Origin: Bog-473 sp963821755
Lineage (GTDB): Bacteria > Actinomycetota > Acidimicrobiia > Acidimicrobiales > RAAP-2
Assembly: GCA_963821755.1 (NCBI GenBank)
Contig: CAWGEX010000004.1
Span: forward strand, 1 to 64,000
Direction of reading: 5' to 3'
DNA: 64,000 bases
Below are positions 43,628 through 53,126 of this stretch, piece by piece; position 1 is the stretch's first letter, and each line of letters starts with the position of its first letter. A program made the translations under genes and the position numbers. Under the pieces are notes generated by a model, which saw only the letters and a list, made by a program, of their open reading frames with translations, had not been told where the DNA came from and did no database searches.

Positions 43628-43927
43628 ATGGATTCGGTGGGTGCACTCGTCCGTTTCGAAGCCAAGCCTGACAAGGTGGACGAGGTCGAAGAATTATTGA
43701 GAGGCCTTGCGGCCCAGGTCGAGCGCGATGAGTCGACGATTGCGTGGTTCGGGTTCCGCCCGGGACCGACGACGTTCGGAGTGTTCCACGCATTTTCCGA
43801 CGAGGCAGGCCGCGCCGCCCACTTCGCGGCGGCCGGCGAGGCGATGAGCGCAACGGCGTCGGAGCTGTTCACCGAGGCTCCCGTGGTCGACCACGTTGAC
43901 ATCGTGTCGGCGAGGCTGCGCTCATGA
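43628..43927 (+). CDS. antibiotic-biosynthesis-monooxygenase (ABM) domain protein
   Basis: A 99-residue dimeric ferredoxin-like protein: GALVRFEAKPDKVDEVEELL, TIAWFGFRPGPTTFGVFHAF and DEAGRAAHFAAAGEAM. Such proteins act as small monooxygenases or isomerases. The RBS GAAAGGA is 8 bases upstream. It follows the RibD-like gene by 58 bp and may be under the same ECF promoter. Confidence 0.85.
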   Translation: MDSVGALVRFEAKPDKVDEVEELLRGLAAQVERDESTIAWFGFRPGPTTFGVFHAFSDEAGRAAHFAAAGEAMSATASELFTEAPVVDHVDIVSARLRS

Positions 43928-44162
43928 GTGCCGACGGTCGCTGACCACACGTCGACCGACCCCCGAGGTCCGGCTGTCTAAACGACGCACCTCGAAACGA
44001 CGCGAGCCCTGGGCGAGAGATCGAGTTCTCTCGTTCCGGCGTCGGAGTCGCACGATCATCGCCATGCGGGCCAGCGTTCCCACGTCATCGCGTGGCGTAC
44101 CGGGGCACTCGGTGTATGCGAAGACCATCAAGCCAACGATCGAAAAACGAGAGGAGATCACA

Positions 44163-45639
44163 GTGACCACGGTCGCTTCACAACCACATACAACGAAGGC
44201 TTCGTCGACGAACCAGGTGAGGACGGTGCTGCTCACCGCGGTCGCCTATTTCATGGTGACCCTCGACGCGCTCGTCGTCGTGACGGCGCTGCCGTCCATT
44301 CACAAGAGCTTCGGCGGCGGCATCGCGACGCTGCAGTGGACGGTGAGCGCGTACACGATCGCGTTCGGCGCCGGCATCCTGACCGCGGCTGCGCTCGGTG
44401 ACCGACTCGGTCGCCGCCGCGTCTACGTCGTCGGCCTTGCCCTCTTCACGGCCGCCTCGGCCGCCTGTGCGCTCGCGCCCGACGCGAATGTCCTCATCGC
44501 CTTCCGCGCCATACAGGGGATCGGTGCCGCCATCGTGATGCCCCTGAGCCTCACGATCTTGACCTCGGCCTTCCCGGTCGAAAAGCGGGGTGCCGTTGTC
44601 GGCATCTGGGGCGGCATCGCCGGGCTGGCTGTCGCGGCGGGGCCGCTGATCGGTGGCGGCATCACGCAGGGACTCAACTGGCACTGGATCTTCTGGGTCA
44701 ACGTCCCGATCGGCGTGGCCGCGACGGTGGGCGCCGCCCTCCGGCTGCCCGAGAGCCACGGCCCGCGGGCGCGGCTCGACGTTCCCGCACTCGTGCTCGT
44801 CTCGGGTGGCGTCGCGGTCCTCATCTGGGGTCTGGTCCAGGGCGGTCAGGACGGCTGGGGCACGTCGCAGAACCTGACCGGGTTGTTCGTCGGTGCGGCG
44901 ATGCTCGCCGGCTTCGTGTGGTGGGAGGGTCGGGCACGCGAGCCGATGATCCCGCTCGGCCTGTTCAGGCGGATCTCTTTCAGCTCCGCCGTGACGACGC
45001 AGTTCTTCATGGCGGCGGCAATCTTCTCGGCCGCCTTCCTGACCAGCCAGTTCTTCCAGTTCGCCCTGCGGAGACTCCCCGCTCGGAACCGGCCTGCGCT
45101 TCTTGCCCTGGACGGCGACACCGCTCGTGATCGCCCCGATCGCCGGGGCGCTCTCGGACCGGCTCGGCGCCCGGACGCTCATCGTGCCGGGTCTGGTGAT
45201 GCAAGCGTTCGGCTTCGGCTGGATGGTCCACCTGGCCGCGACGTCTGCCCACTACACCAGCTTCGTCGTTCCCTTCGTCATAGCGGGCGTCGGCATCTCG
45301 ATGGCGCTTCCCAGCGTCACTGCCGGCGGGCTCAACGCGGTGCCGCCGGACCTCTTGGGAAAGGCGGCGGGCACGCTCAATACGATGCAGCAGTTCGGCG
45401 CGGTCTTCGGCGTCGCCGTGGTCACCGCGGTGTTCAACGCGCACGGCAGCCTCGCCACCTCGGCGGCCGTCACGAGCGGATACCGGGCGGCCCTGGCCGT
45501 GTCGGCCGGCGCCTCGGTCCTCGGCGCACTGGCCGCCGTGGGCATCCGGCGTGCCCGGGCGGGTGACGCGGGCCACCAGGTTGAGGTCGAGCCGGTGGAT
45601 GCGGTCGTCGGTGAGTTGGCCCCGATTGGGCCAAAGTGA
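44163..45639 (+). pseudogene. DHA2-type MFS multidrug exporter (EmrB/QacA-like), one frameshift
   Basis: GTG 44163 follows GAGGAG. The first part (about 303 residues) has TM1 LDALVVVTALPSIHKSF, WTVSAYTIAFGAGILTAAAL and motif A GDRLGRRRVYVVG. Motif C-like IAGLAVAAGPLIGGGI follows. After a one-base shift near 45070 the frame goes on with GDSPLGTGLRFLPWTATPL, IAPIAGALSDRLGARTL and further membrane helices to 45639. Repaired, it has about 14 helices and 490 residues. It should export drugs by proton antiport. Confidence 0.78.
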
Positions 45640-45812
45640 AATACGACATGTCGTCGCGTCGCATCGTCGCCCGGGCCAGGTGAGTGAGGGCGCCTGTCCA
45701 CTTCGTCCACCTGGTTCGGCCCGTCGTCGCCGAATGGATGGAACCAAAGGGATCGACAACGTTCCTGACGCGGCGAGAACCAGTAGCGCACCCTGCGGTC
45801 TTCCGCCGCCGG

Positions 45813-46439
45813 TCACCGCGTGCGAGTCGAACGAGCGGGCCGGCGCGGCGTGGGCAGCTCGGCGTCAACCTCCTCCGCCAGTTCACACGGGCTGTCGAGC
45901 GGATCGAGCGCGTCGATCCGTGTGGCGAGCAAGCGAACCTGGGCGCGGAACGACCCGCTCGCCTCTTGGTCGAGGGGGGCGAGGAGGTAGGCCTCCGCCG
46001 CTCGGAGGCGCTCATCGAGCTCGGTAAGGAGCTCGATGCCGTGTTGGGTGGCGACCACCCGGCGAGCTCGCCGATCAGCCGGATCAGGGTGGCGTTCGAT
46101 CAGGGCCGCCGCTTCGAGGTCATCGAGGAGGTAGGTCATGACGGTGCGGTCGACGCCGAGGTGCTGGGCCAGGGCGAGTTGGCTGCCCACAGTGCCCTGG
46201 GCGGCGGCGGAGAGGACCTGGTAGCCCCGCGGACCGCCGGGGAGGTCGGCGACCGCCTCATGGGCGGCGGTGACGTAGGCCCGAAAGACCGTGCCCAGGC
46301 CCCATCCGAGATCGTCGGCCAAGGCGTCGTCGCAGCTCCTCGCAACCCCACCTTCGCCCCGGTGACCAGGTGCGTCGTCCACACCCTCATCATACGGTCC
46401 CGGGTGAGAAGCGTTGTCCCTTAGATGCTCTGTAGACAT
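45813..46439 (-). CDS. MarR-family transcriptional regulator
   Basis: A 208-residue protein, longer than usual because of a hydrophilic N-terminal 45 residues. The wHTH is SQLALAQHLGVDRTVMTYLLDDLEAAALI with wing HPDPADRRARRVVAT. It is divergent from the NDH-like gene and convergent with the MFS pump gene, either of which it may control. ATG 46439 is chosen; a start nearer the HTH is possible. Confidence 0.86.
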   Translation of the reverse strand: MSTEHLRDNASHPGPYDEGVDDAPGHRGEGGVARSCDDALADDLGWGLGTVFRAYVTAAHEAVADLPGGPRGYQVLSAAAQGTVGSQLALAQHLGVDRTVMTYLLDDLEAAALIERHPDPADRRARRVVATQHGIELLTELDERLRAAEAYLLAPLDQEASGSFRAQVRLLATRIDALDPLDSPCELAEEVDAELPTPRRPARSTRTR

Positions 46440-46505
46440 GATGATCTGTTTAGAATATAGTTGATGACACAAGGAATGGGCAAGGCATCGGAAACTGGAG
46501 GCGAC

Positions 46506-47626
46506 ATGACCGGGAGCAATCTGGCAGGCAAACCGACCGTGGTCGTGGTCGGTGGGGGCTACGGCGGCATCGCCGTGGCCAAGGCGCTGGACGAGACGCA
46601 GCGATGTGGTGCTGGTCGAGCCGAAGGACGCCTTCATGCACAACATTGCCGCTCTGCGGGCACTGGTGGACCCATCCTGGCTTCCGAAGATCTTTCTCCC
46701 GTATGCGGGGCTGCTCACCAACGGCCGAGTGGTTCGGGACCGTGCCGTCGTGGTCGACCCGCACCGGGTGGTGACGGCGTCGGGCGAGGAGATCGCGGCC
46801 GACTACGTCGTATTGGCCACGGGGTCGAGGTACCCGTTCCCGGCCAAGACGGACCTCGTCGACACCCACCACGCCCAGGAGCAGGTCCGCCGCGCCCACC
46901 AGGCGCTCACCCAGGCCGATCGGGTCCTACTGGTCGGCGCGGGCCCGGTCGGCATCGAGCTCGCCGGAGAGATTCGTCACGTGTGGCCGGAGAAGTCGAT
47001 CGTCCTCCTCGACGTCGCCGACGAGATTCTCGGCGGTCCGTACAAGCCCGAGCTGAAGGCCGAACTCCGACGCCAACTCCTCGAGACCCGCGTCGAGCTG
47101 ATCCTGGGCAGCCCGTTGCGTCAGGCAGCCGTCGACCGAGCCCGGAGAGCTGGGAACCTTCGCGGTGACCACCGAGGCCGGAACCGAGGTCATTGCCGAC
47201 ATCTGGTTCCGCTGCTACGGCGTCGTGCCGAACAGCGACTACCTCGGAGACGCACTCGAGCCCGCTCGCCGCTCGGACGGGTTCATCGAGGTGGGCCCCA
47301 CCCTCCAGGTGGCCGGGCAGACAACCGTCTTCGCTATTGGGGACGTCTCGACCGCCGACGCAAAGATGGCGGGCTTCGCGGCGCGTCAGGCCGCCACGGT
47401 CGCAGACAACATCAACGCTCTCGCCCAGGGAAAATCCGACCTCGCCCTCTACGAGTCCATGGGTGTCGCCATCGTCGTGCCGATCGGACCCACCGGCGGA
47501 GCGGGTCAGTTCCCCGGACAGGACGAGATCGTCGGGCGCGAGACCATCGCCGAGGTGAAGGGCCGGGATCTGATGGTCGATCGATTCAGCGAGCTCTTCG
47601 GACTCGCGGCGTCGGTGACCCCATGA
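46506..47626 (+). pseudogene. FAD-dependent pyridine-nucleotide oxidoreductase (NDH-2/AIF-like), two frameshifts
   Basis: ATG 46506 follows GGAGG. The FAD site is PTVVVVGGGYGGIAVAKALD. After a shift near 46600 come DVVLVEPKDAFMHN, DYVVLATGSRYPFP and the NAD site VLLVGAGPVGIELAGEI. After a shift near 47125 comes ELGTFAVTTEAGTEVIADIW and the second FAD motif TTVFAIGDVS. Repaired length is about 373 residues. Relatives oxidise NAD(P)H or reduce quinones. Divergent from MarR. Confidence 0.78.
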
Positions 47627-47695
47627 CCGGGCACGGCAACCCATACATCAGGAAGCCCTGCGATTGCCGGCTACACGCTGGAGAGAGGACATCAA

Positions 47696-48805
47696 ATGAC
47701 CACCAACGACATTGAGTTCGGATTGGATTCCTTCGTTCCGATCAGCGTGGACGAGTCGGGTCGGGAGCTGGGCGGCGACGTGGTGATCCGCAACACCGTC
47801 GAGGAAGCGGTTCTCGCCGATGCCGTCGGGATCGATTCGTTCAACATCGCCGAGCACTACCGCCAGGACATGATGGACTCAGCGGGGCACGTGATTCTGG
47901 CAGCGATCGCGGGTCGAACCGAACGCATCCGGCTCGGCACGGCCGTGACCGTATTGAGCACGCAAGATCCCGTTCGGGTCTATACCCAATTCGCCACGCT
48001 GGATGCAGTGTCCAACGGGCGCGCCCAGCTCATCGTCGGTCGCGGTTCGCTGACGGAGTCGTTCCCGCTCTTCGGACACGACCTCAGCGACTACGAAGAG
48101 CTCTTCGAGGAGAACCTCGATTTGCTCACCCGTCTGCTGCGGGACCAGCCCGTCACCTGGTCCGGCAAGTTCCGCTCCCCGCTCACCAATCAGTACCTCA
48201 GTCCACCCCTGCCCGAAGGACATCTGCCTACCTGGGTTGGCGTCGGAGGCAGTCCTCAATCGGTGGTCCGCGCCGCTCGTTACGGGCTGCCCCTCATGCT
48301 GGCGGTCATTGGCGGGCCTCCTGTCCGATTCGAGCCGTTGGTCGACCTCTACAAGCGCGCGCTCGACAAGTACGGGTATCCGCAGCTTCAGATCGGCATG
48401 CATTCGCACGGCTATATCGCCCGGACCGATCAGGAAGCGGTGGACATCCAGTTTCCGCATTGGTCCCACGTGTTCGAGAATGCCGCTGCCGAGCGGGGGT
48501 GGGCGCGTCCGACGATGGACCGGTTCCAAGCTGAAATCTCAGAGGGATCGTTGTATCTCGGGTCGCCGGAGACCGTGGCGAACAAGATCGCGTGGGTGAT
48601 TCGACTGCTCGGGCTGAGTCGATTCGACCTGGCGTATGCGACGGGTCGCGTACCCCACGAACAGAAGATGGCGACCATCGAGCTGTACGGACGAGAGGTG
48701 ATTCCGCGAGTCAGGGAGCTTCTGGCAGATCCTGCGGTTGAGCTGGCCTCGCCCACCATGCGCCCGGTGGCTGCGAGCAGTGGATCGTCCCGTGTCTCAG
48801 CATGA
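47696..48805 (+). CDS. LLM-class (luciferase-like) flavin/F420-dependent oxidoreductase
   Basis: A 369-residue TIM-barrel enzyme: EAVLADAVGIDSFNIAEHY, IRLGTAVTVLSTQDPVRVY, FATLDAVSNGRAQLIVGRG and PTWVGVGGSPQSVVRAARYG. This subgroup resembles bacterial luciferase-like proteins that use FMNH2 or F420H2. The following F420:NADPH oxidoreductase-like gene overlaps it by 26 bases, which favours F420 as cofactor. Confidence 0.88.
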   Translation: MTTNDIEFGLDSFVPISVDESGRELGGDVVIRNTVEEAVLADAVGIDSFNIAEHYRQDMMDSAGHVILAAIAGRTERIRLGTAVTVLSTQDPVRVYTQFATLDAVSNGRAQLIVGRGSLTESFPLFGHDLSDYEELFEENLDLLTRLLRDQPVTWSGKFRSPLTNQYLSPPLPEGHLPTWVGVGGSPQSVVRAARYGLPLMLAVIGGPPVRFEPLVDLYKRALDKYGYPQLQIGMHSHGYIARTDQEAVDIQFPHWSHVFENAAAERGWARPTMDRFQAEISEGSLYLGSPETVANKIAWVIRLLGLSRFDLAYATGRVPHEQKMATIELYGREVIPRVRELLADPAVELASPTMRPVAASSGSSRVSA

Positions 48806-49454
48806 GGGGGCCGAAAGCCGTTTGGGCATCGTCGGAGCCGGAAAGATCGGCACCGCGATCGCGCGCGCAGCCATTGCGGGCGGGTATGACGTCGCAATAT
48901 CGGGCTCAGGTGCTGCTGACCGCATCGAACTGATCGTTGAGGTACTCGCTCCAGGCGCCCACGCGGTCACAACCGAGGCGGTCGTCCGTCACGCCGACCT
49001 CATCGTCTTGGCGGTACCCATGCACCGCTTCCGCGACCTTCCTCACGATCTCTTCGCCGGCAAAATCCTGGTTGACGCCATGAACTATTGGGAGGAGATA
49101 GACGGTGTCGACGAAGAACTCGCCACAGCGCCGTGCGGCACCAGCGTTGTCGTGCAGGAATGGTTCCGATCTTCACGAGTGGTAAAGAGCCTCAACCACC
49201 TGGGCTACTTCAAGTTTGAGCAAGGTCGGCGTCAGCGGGACGCGCCGGATCGCCTCGCCCTGGCGGCGGCCGGCAATGACCCGGGTGCGGTCGCGGCGGT
49301 CCTGCAACTCATCGATCGACTTGGATTCGACGCTGTTGAGGTCGGGTCGCTTCATGCCGGCGTCGCACTCCAACCAAACGGGCCGGCGTTCGGTATCGCT
49401 CACAGTGCCGATCAACTGTTGAATCTCCCTTGGCCCGAAACGTCGTGTGGTTGA
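48780..49454 (+). CDS. F420-dependent NADP oxidoreductase-like protein (NADPH:F420 reductase family)
   Basis: A 224-residue Rossmann protein: RLGIVGAGKIGTAIARAAIA, DLIVLAVPMHRFRDLP, ILVDAMNYWEE and VVKSLNHLGYF, with the characteristic DAVEVGSLHAGVALQ at the C-terminus. Relatives transfer hydride between F420 and NADP. GTG 48780 is inside the previous gene; GTG 48792 is an alternative. The tight coupling suggests it recycles cofactor for the LLM enzyme. Confidence 0.86.
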   Translation: MDRPVSQHEGAESRLGIVGAGKIGTAIARAAIAGGYDVAISGSGAADRIELIVEVLAPGAHAVTTEAVVRHADLIVLAVPMHRFRDLPHDLFAGKILVDAMNYWEEIDGVDEELATAPCGTSVVVQEWFRSSRVVKSLNHLGYFKFEQGRRQRDAPDRLALAAAGNDPGAVAAVLQLIDRLGFDAVEVGSLHAGVALQPNGPAFGIAHSADQLLNLPWPETSCG

Positions 49455-49550
49455 CCGGGAGCCGTCGATCCGCCGCCGCGATTCGATTGGACCGTGGCAG
49501 GGAACCACCGTGCACGACTGCCGGGCCTGGCGCCCATGAGAACGCCGGTG

Positions 49551-49627
49551 TGCAGCCCCGACGGGGATTGAACCCGCGTCAGACCTGGGAATTGTCCAGC
49601 TGATTCTGCCCATAGGAGCAATTTCGG
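49551..49627 (-). tRNA. degenerate tRNA-like sequence (probable tRNA remnant)
   Basis: On the minus strand the T-arm is intact: GCGGG, loop TTCAATC, CCCGT, followed by an acceptor-like CGGGGCT and GCA. An anticodon-arm-like hairpin CTGG/CCAG with a 7-base loop precedes it, but position 33 is C. The D-arm and 5' acceptor strand pair poorly. I see a tRNA remnant or attachment-site half rather than a working gene. Confidence 0.3.
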
Positions 49628-49722
49628 GGGGTCGTTTGGTCACGGACCACTTTGCTGCCGGGATTGACAACACATTCCTGCGGGCGGCGAGCAACCACGA
49701 AACGTGATGCTCGCCTCTTTGC

Positions 49723-50652
49723 TCAGACGACCGGAGGCGTGATCCCCTCGGCGCTCGCGGCCAGAGCCGGATCCCAGCTGCACACCGCGCACGCGTGCCG
49801 GATGGCCGAAAGCCCGAAGTCCACGGCGGCGCGGAAAGGGTCGGGGGCACGACAGACATCGTCCCAGTTCAGGACGTACTCGCCCAGATTCGTTTCCCAG
49901 TGCGCTCCCGGTGTGGACAGTGTCGCGCTCTCCAAGCCCTCCGGGGCCGGGTACGCAAAGGCGAAGAACGCCGCGTTCGGATACCGGGCGTCGCCGGGCC
50001 ACCAGCCGATCTCGATCTGTTGCGCAGTCCCCGAGTTGCGCATGATGAAGTCTTGGGAGGGAGGATCGACCTGTTCGCCGGAGAAAAGGCTCACGGCGAG
50101 GTCGAAGGTGCCCCACCAGGCATTGACGGGCGTGGATCGTCCCCGGTATGGGGCGCGGAGAGCCGCCAGCACGAGCGCCGCCCGGGTCGCCGCCTCGAAG
50201 TACTCGGTGACCTGCGCCGGGTCGTAGGTGGTGTGCTCGTCGTCCGCGTCCAGTGGCGTCGTCCACGGGGTCTCTTGTGGCGTGGGGTCGAACCGTACGG
50301 GGCCAACAAGGCCGCTGACCACACCCAACACCTCCCGTGTCACTGCACCGACCGGACGGTTCGGCGCCAGCGGGATGTGGTGCGCTCGACCATCGCTGTG
50401 CTCCACCACGGCGTGATGGCTGTGCAGGTCCAGTGCAACGACCAGGGCACCGGAGCCGTCCGGTGCAGGCAGCGGCAGCGTCTCCCAGCCCCGCCCGCTC
50501 AGGCGCAGCGCGGCGTGCTGAAGCTGCGGTTCGGGCGGCGCCATCGATGCCGCGAGCTTGCCGAGCACCTGAGTGTGCGCGTGCAGGGTGTCGCACGTGG
50601 CGCTCCAGGCCTCGTAGGGCAGCGGACTCCATCGTGTCGACACTCCCGGCAC
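49723..50652 (-). CDS. DUF5996 family protein
   Basis: A 309-residue soluble protein starting PLPYEAWSATCDTLHAHTQVLGK, as DUF5996 proteins do, with ALRLSGRGWETLPLPAPDG, DDEHTTYDPAQVTEYF and HHFWG-like VNAWWGTFDLAVSLFSG. The C-terminus has WGDARYPNAAFFAFAYPAP-like sequence. No catalytic site is known, so no function is given. No signal peptide is seen. Confidence 0.85.
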   Translation of the reverse strand: MPGVSTRWSPLPYEAWSATCDTLHAHTQVLGKLAASMAPPEPQLQHAALRLSGRGWETLPLPAPDGSGALVVALDLHSHHAVVEHSDGRAHHIPLAPNRPVGAVTREVLGVVSGLVGPVRFDPTPQETPWTTPLDADDEHTTYDPAQVTEYFEAATRAALVLAALRAPYRGRSTPVNAWWGTFDLAVSLFSGEQVDPPSQDFIMRNSGTAQQIEIGWWPGDARYPNAAFFAFAYPAPEGLESATLSTPGAHWETNLGEYVLNWDDVCRAPDPFRAAVDFGLSAIRHACAVCSWDPALAASAEGITPPVV

Positions 50653-50826
50653 TATATGAGATCTCCAAACCCGGCGCGGAACCCATGCGGCGTTGAGGTA
50701 TCAATCCGTGGACACCCACGTGAACGACCGGATCCGGGATCGTGTTCCCTGCACAGTTGCGTCGAACACCGCGTTGGAAAGCGTTGGACATTGAGTCGGG
50801 TTGAGGACCAAGTCGACAGCTCGGAA

Positions 50827-51294
50827 TTACTCACCTTCGACATCGACGGCCGGATGCCATTCCGCATCCCAATCGCCGACTCCCAGGACGCGGAGCGTTC
50901 GGTTCGCAATGCGCCACCCTTCTGGCTGGCGCACAACTGTGTCGTGGTAGTAGCCCCATACCTGGGGAGTGCCTCCGTCAGACCGCTTGTGCCACGCGTA
51001 GACGGATGTGCGTACTGAGGCACGATCGGCGTCGTCAAATCTCACCAAGACGTTCGCGTTGTGGTGGCTGGTGGCGGTAAATCCCCCTCCAGGGTGTCCG
51101 AACATCCGCCGGAGACTGGCCCGAGAATACACCGGAGGGGCGATTCCGTAGTCGACCGTGCAGTCCTCGGTGAAGAGTTCTACGACGTCGTCGTAGAGTT
51201 CGTGATCGACGAAATAGGAGTACTCATGGACCAGGTCGGTGATCTGATCCTTGTCGATCAACCGTGCAATTGCGCTCGCGTTATCACTGTCCAC
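50827..51294 (-). CDS. SnoaL-like/NTF2-fold protein
   Basis: A 155-residue cone-shaped NTF2-fold protein: ITDLVHEYSYFVDHELYDDV, ELFTEDCTVDYG, ATSHHNANVLVRFDD and VWGYYHDTVVRQPEGWRIA. It resembles hydroxylating-dioxygenase beta-like/dehydratase relatives, but catalytic residues cannot be fixed. GTG 51294 is chosen since AGGAGG lies 4-5 bases upstream. Confidence 0.83.
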   Translation of the reverse strand: MDSDNASAIARLIDKDQITDLVHEYSYFVDHELYDDVVELFTEDCTVDYGIAPPVYSRASLRRMFGHPGGGFTATSHHNANVLVRFDDADRASVRTSVYAWHKRSDGGTPQVWGYYHDTVVRQPEGWRIANRTLRVLGVGDWDAEWHPAVDVEGE

Positions 51295-51345
51295 CGGTCC
51301 TCCTGCATCTTCCAAGTTCGCTCTCAATGTCCCACCAGTCGCACG

Positions 51346-51371
51346 ACGAGCCACGAGCCACGAGCCACGAG
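51346..51371 (+). repeat. 7-bp tandem repeat (ACGAGCC x 3.7)
   Basis: Three exact copies of ACGAGCC (51346-51366) and a partial fourth lie between the SnoaL and MarR genes. It is a simple slippage-type repeat in non-coding DNA. Confidence 0.8.
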
Positions 51372-51488
51372 GACAATTACATCATGCTCCCCGGAGCCGA
51401 GGTCAGGTCGAAGACAGATAAGTGCTGCTCGGCAGCTCGCATCTGGGGGGCGTCCACGGCGGCAAAGTCGTGGCGCGGACGAACCTCT

Positions 51489-51947
51489 TTAGTTGATCGC
51501 AGACGTGTCGATGCGAGACAGGATGCGGTCTGCGTCGCGGCCAAGCGTCCGCAGTCGCTCGGGAGACAGGACGTCGATAACGAGCGACCGGACATGCGCG
51601 ACGTGGCCGGGAGCGGCCTCGGCGAGTGCCTGAAGCCCGTCCTCGGTGAGGATTGCATTGGTGAACCGCCCGTCCGTCGGATCCGTCTCGCGGCGCACCA
51701 GCCCCCGCTCCTCGAGGCGCGTGACGACGCGTGACAACCGTGACAGGGACGCGTTGGTGACCTCCGCCAGCGAGCTCATCCGCCTCGTTCGCTCCGGGCT
51801 CTCCGACAGCATGGCCAGGACCTGGTACTCGACCATCCCGAGCTTGGAGTCGCGTTGCAGCTGCTGGTCGATTGACCAGGGAAGCCAGGTCATCAACCGC
51901 ACCACTGAAAGCCAGGAGTCGAGCTCCTCGGCGGTCAGCCACTTCAC
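51489..51947 (-). CDS. MarR-family transcriptional regulator
   Basis: A 152-residue MarR protein: WLPWSIDQQLQRDSKLGMVEYQVLAML, wHTH MSSLAEVTNASLSRLSRVVTRLEERGLV, wing RRETDPTDGRFTNAILTEDG. It is divergent from an epimerase gene. The 9-bp inverted repeat over the epimerase -35 box is its likely operator. Confidence 0.9.
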   Translation of the reverse strand: MKWLTAEELDSWLSVVRLMTWLPWSIDQQLQRDSKLGMVEYQVLAMLSESPERTRRMSSLAEVTNASLSRLSRVVTRLEERGLVRRETDPTDGRFTNAILTEDGLQALAEAAPGHVAHVRSLVIDVLSPERLRTLGRDADRILSRIDTSAIN

Positions 51948-52099
51948 GCCCGGCCTCGTCGGCGCCGCTTCGGTCCGATCCGGTCATTCCCTGCATGCTC
52001 ACCAACTTACATCGTCAAGTGACATATCCTTTCAGGTCTCTCGGCAACTCAAGGATCCTGCCACCGCAGTTGCGGCAGACGGGCTTCCTCAAGGCACCT

Positions 52100-52134
52100 C
52101 ATCACTTGACACAGCAAGTGATGAGCCCTAGAGT
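52100..52134 (+). promoter_or_regulatory. epimerase promoter with overlapping 9-bp palindromic operator
   Basis: CATCACTTG (52100-52108) and CAAGTGATG (52115-52123) are perfect inverted repeats with a 6-base spacer. They overlap TTGACA (52106-52111), which is 17 bp from TAGAGT (52129-52134). A dimer bound here would block RNA polymerase. A related half-site TCAAGTGA lies near 52014, closer to the MarR start. Confidence 0.7.
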
Positions 52135-52239
52135 GTGACCTGACTAGAGGAAGTCATGAGAGGGAGCGATCTTCACTCCGACGCGACGACGCTCGAACGT
52201 CGAGCGTTCGCATCGAACCGAGACAGGAGGCGATCAGAC

Positions 52240-53123
52240 ATGAAAGTGGCACTCACCGGAGCAACGGGTTTCGTCGGGTCTCACATACTCGCGGAGCTGC
52301 AGGCCCACGGGCACGAGGTGACCGCCCTTGTTCGTGACGACGCTCAATCCGACGCCGTCGCTGCCCAAGGCGCTACCCCGGTTGTCGTCGATCTGTACGA
52401 TCGACCCGCCGTCGTCAAGGCTCTCAGCGACGCGGACGGCGCCGTCCACACCGCCAGTCCGGGGGATGCCACCAGCGCGGACCTGGATTCCGCGGTGGTC
52501 GACGCGGCGATCGAGGCGTTCGATGGCACCGGCAAGCCGTATCTCCATATCAGCGGCGGGTGGATCTACGGCTGCGAACACCGCGATCACCGAGGACTCG
52601 CCGTTGCGACGCGCCGGCGATGGTGTCGTGGAGGGAGCCGATCGAGCGCCGAGTGCTGGATACAAGCGGCATGCGCGGCGTCGTGATCACGTCCGGCGTC
52701 GCCTACGGTGACGGCGGAGGCGGGGTTCCTGGGGTGCTCCTCGGCTCTCCCCGTGACCCCGCCGGCAACTTGATCATGCTCGGCACCGGACAGCAGCACT
52801 GGTCGACCGTCCACGTCGCCGACCTGGCGGATTTCTTCCGGCGGGTGCTGGAAAGCGACTCCGCCCGGGGCCACTACGTCATCGGCAACGGGCTGAATCC
52901 CACCGTCGCTGAACTGACCGAGGCCGCTGCGGTCGCCACCGGCGCTCCCGGGGCCGTCCCCGGCTCAGATGAGGAAGCTCGCGCCAGACTCGGCGACTAC
53001 TTCGCCGAGGTGCTGCTGCTCGATCAAGGCGACGGCGCGACCAGGGCGCGATCTGAACTCGGTTGGCTTCCCACCCATCCGGGGCTCGAGGACGAGTTCC
53101 GCCACGGCAGTTACCGCCGCTGA
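52240..53123 (+). pseudogene. NAD-dependent epimerase/dehydratase-family protein, two frameshifts
   Basis: ATG 52240 follows CAGGAGG. MKVALTGATGFVGSHILAEL is the cofactor motif, followed by DADGAVHTASPGDA and YLHISGGWIYG. A shift near 52570 leads to NTAITEDSPLR, and another near 52605 to APAMVSWREPIERRVLDT, VITSGVAYGDGGG and TVHVADLADFFRRVLE up to 53123. Repaired length is about 294 residues. It is the likely target of the divergent MarR. Confidence 0.78.
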
Positions 53124-53126
53124 CCA

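Noticed and set aside
49795..51018. 407-codon + strand frame opposite the DUF5996 gene
   Set aside because: No family similarity; the opposite strand encodes a conserved protein.
51346..51371. ACGAGCC tandem repeat as a regulatory switch
   Set aside because: It lies in non-coding DNA between genes, away from promoter boxes, and is short enough to be simple slippage.
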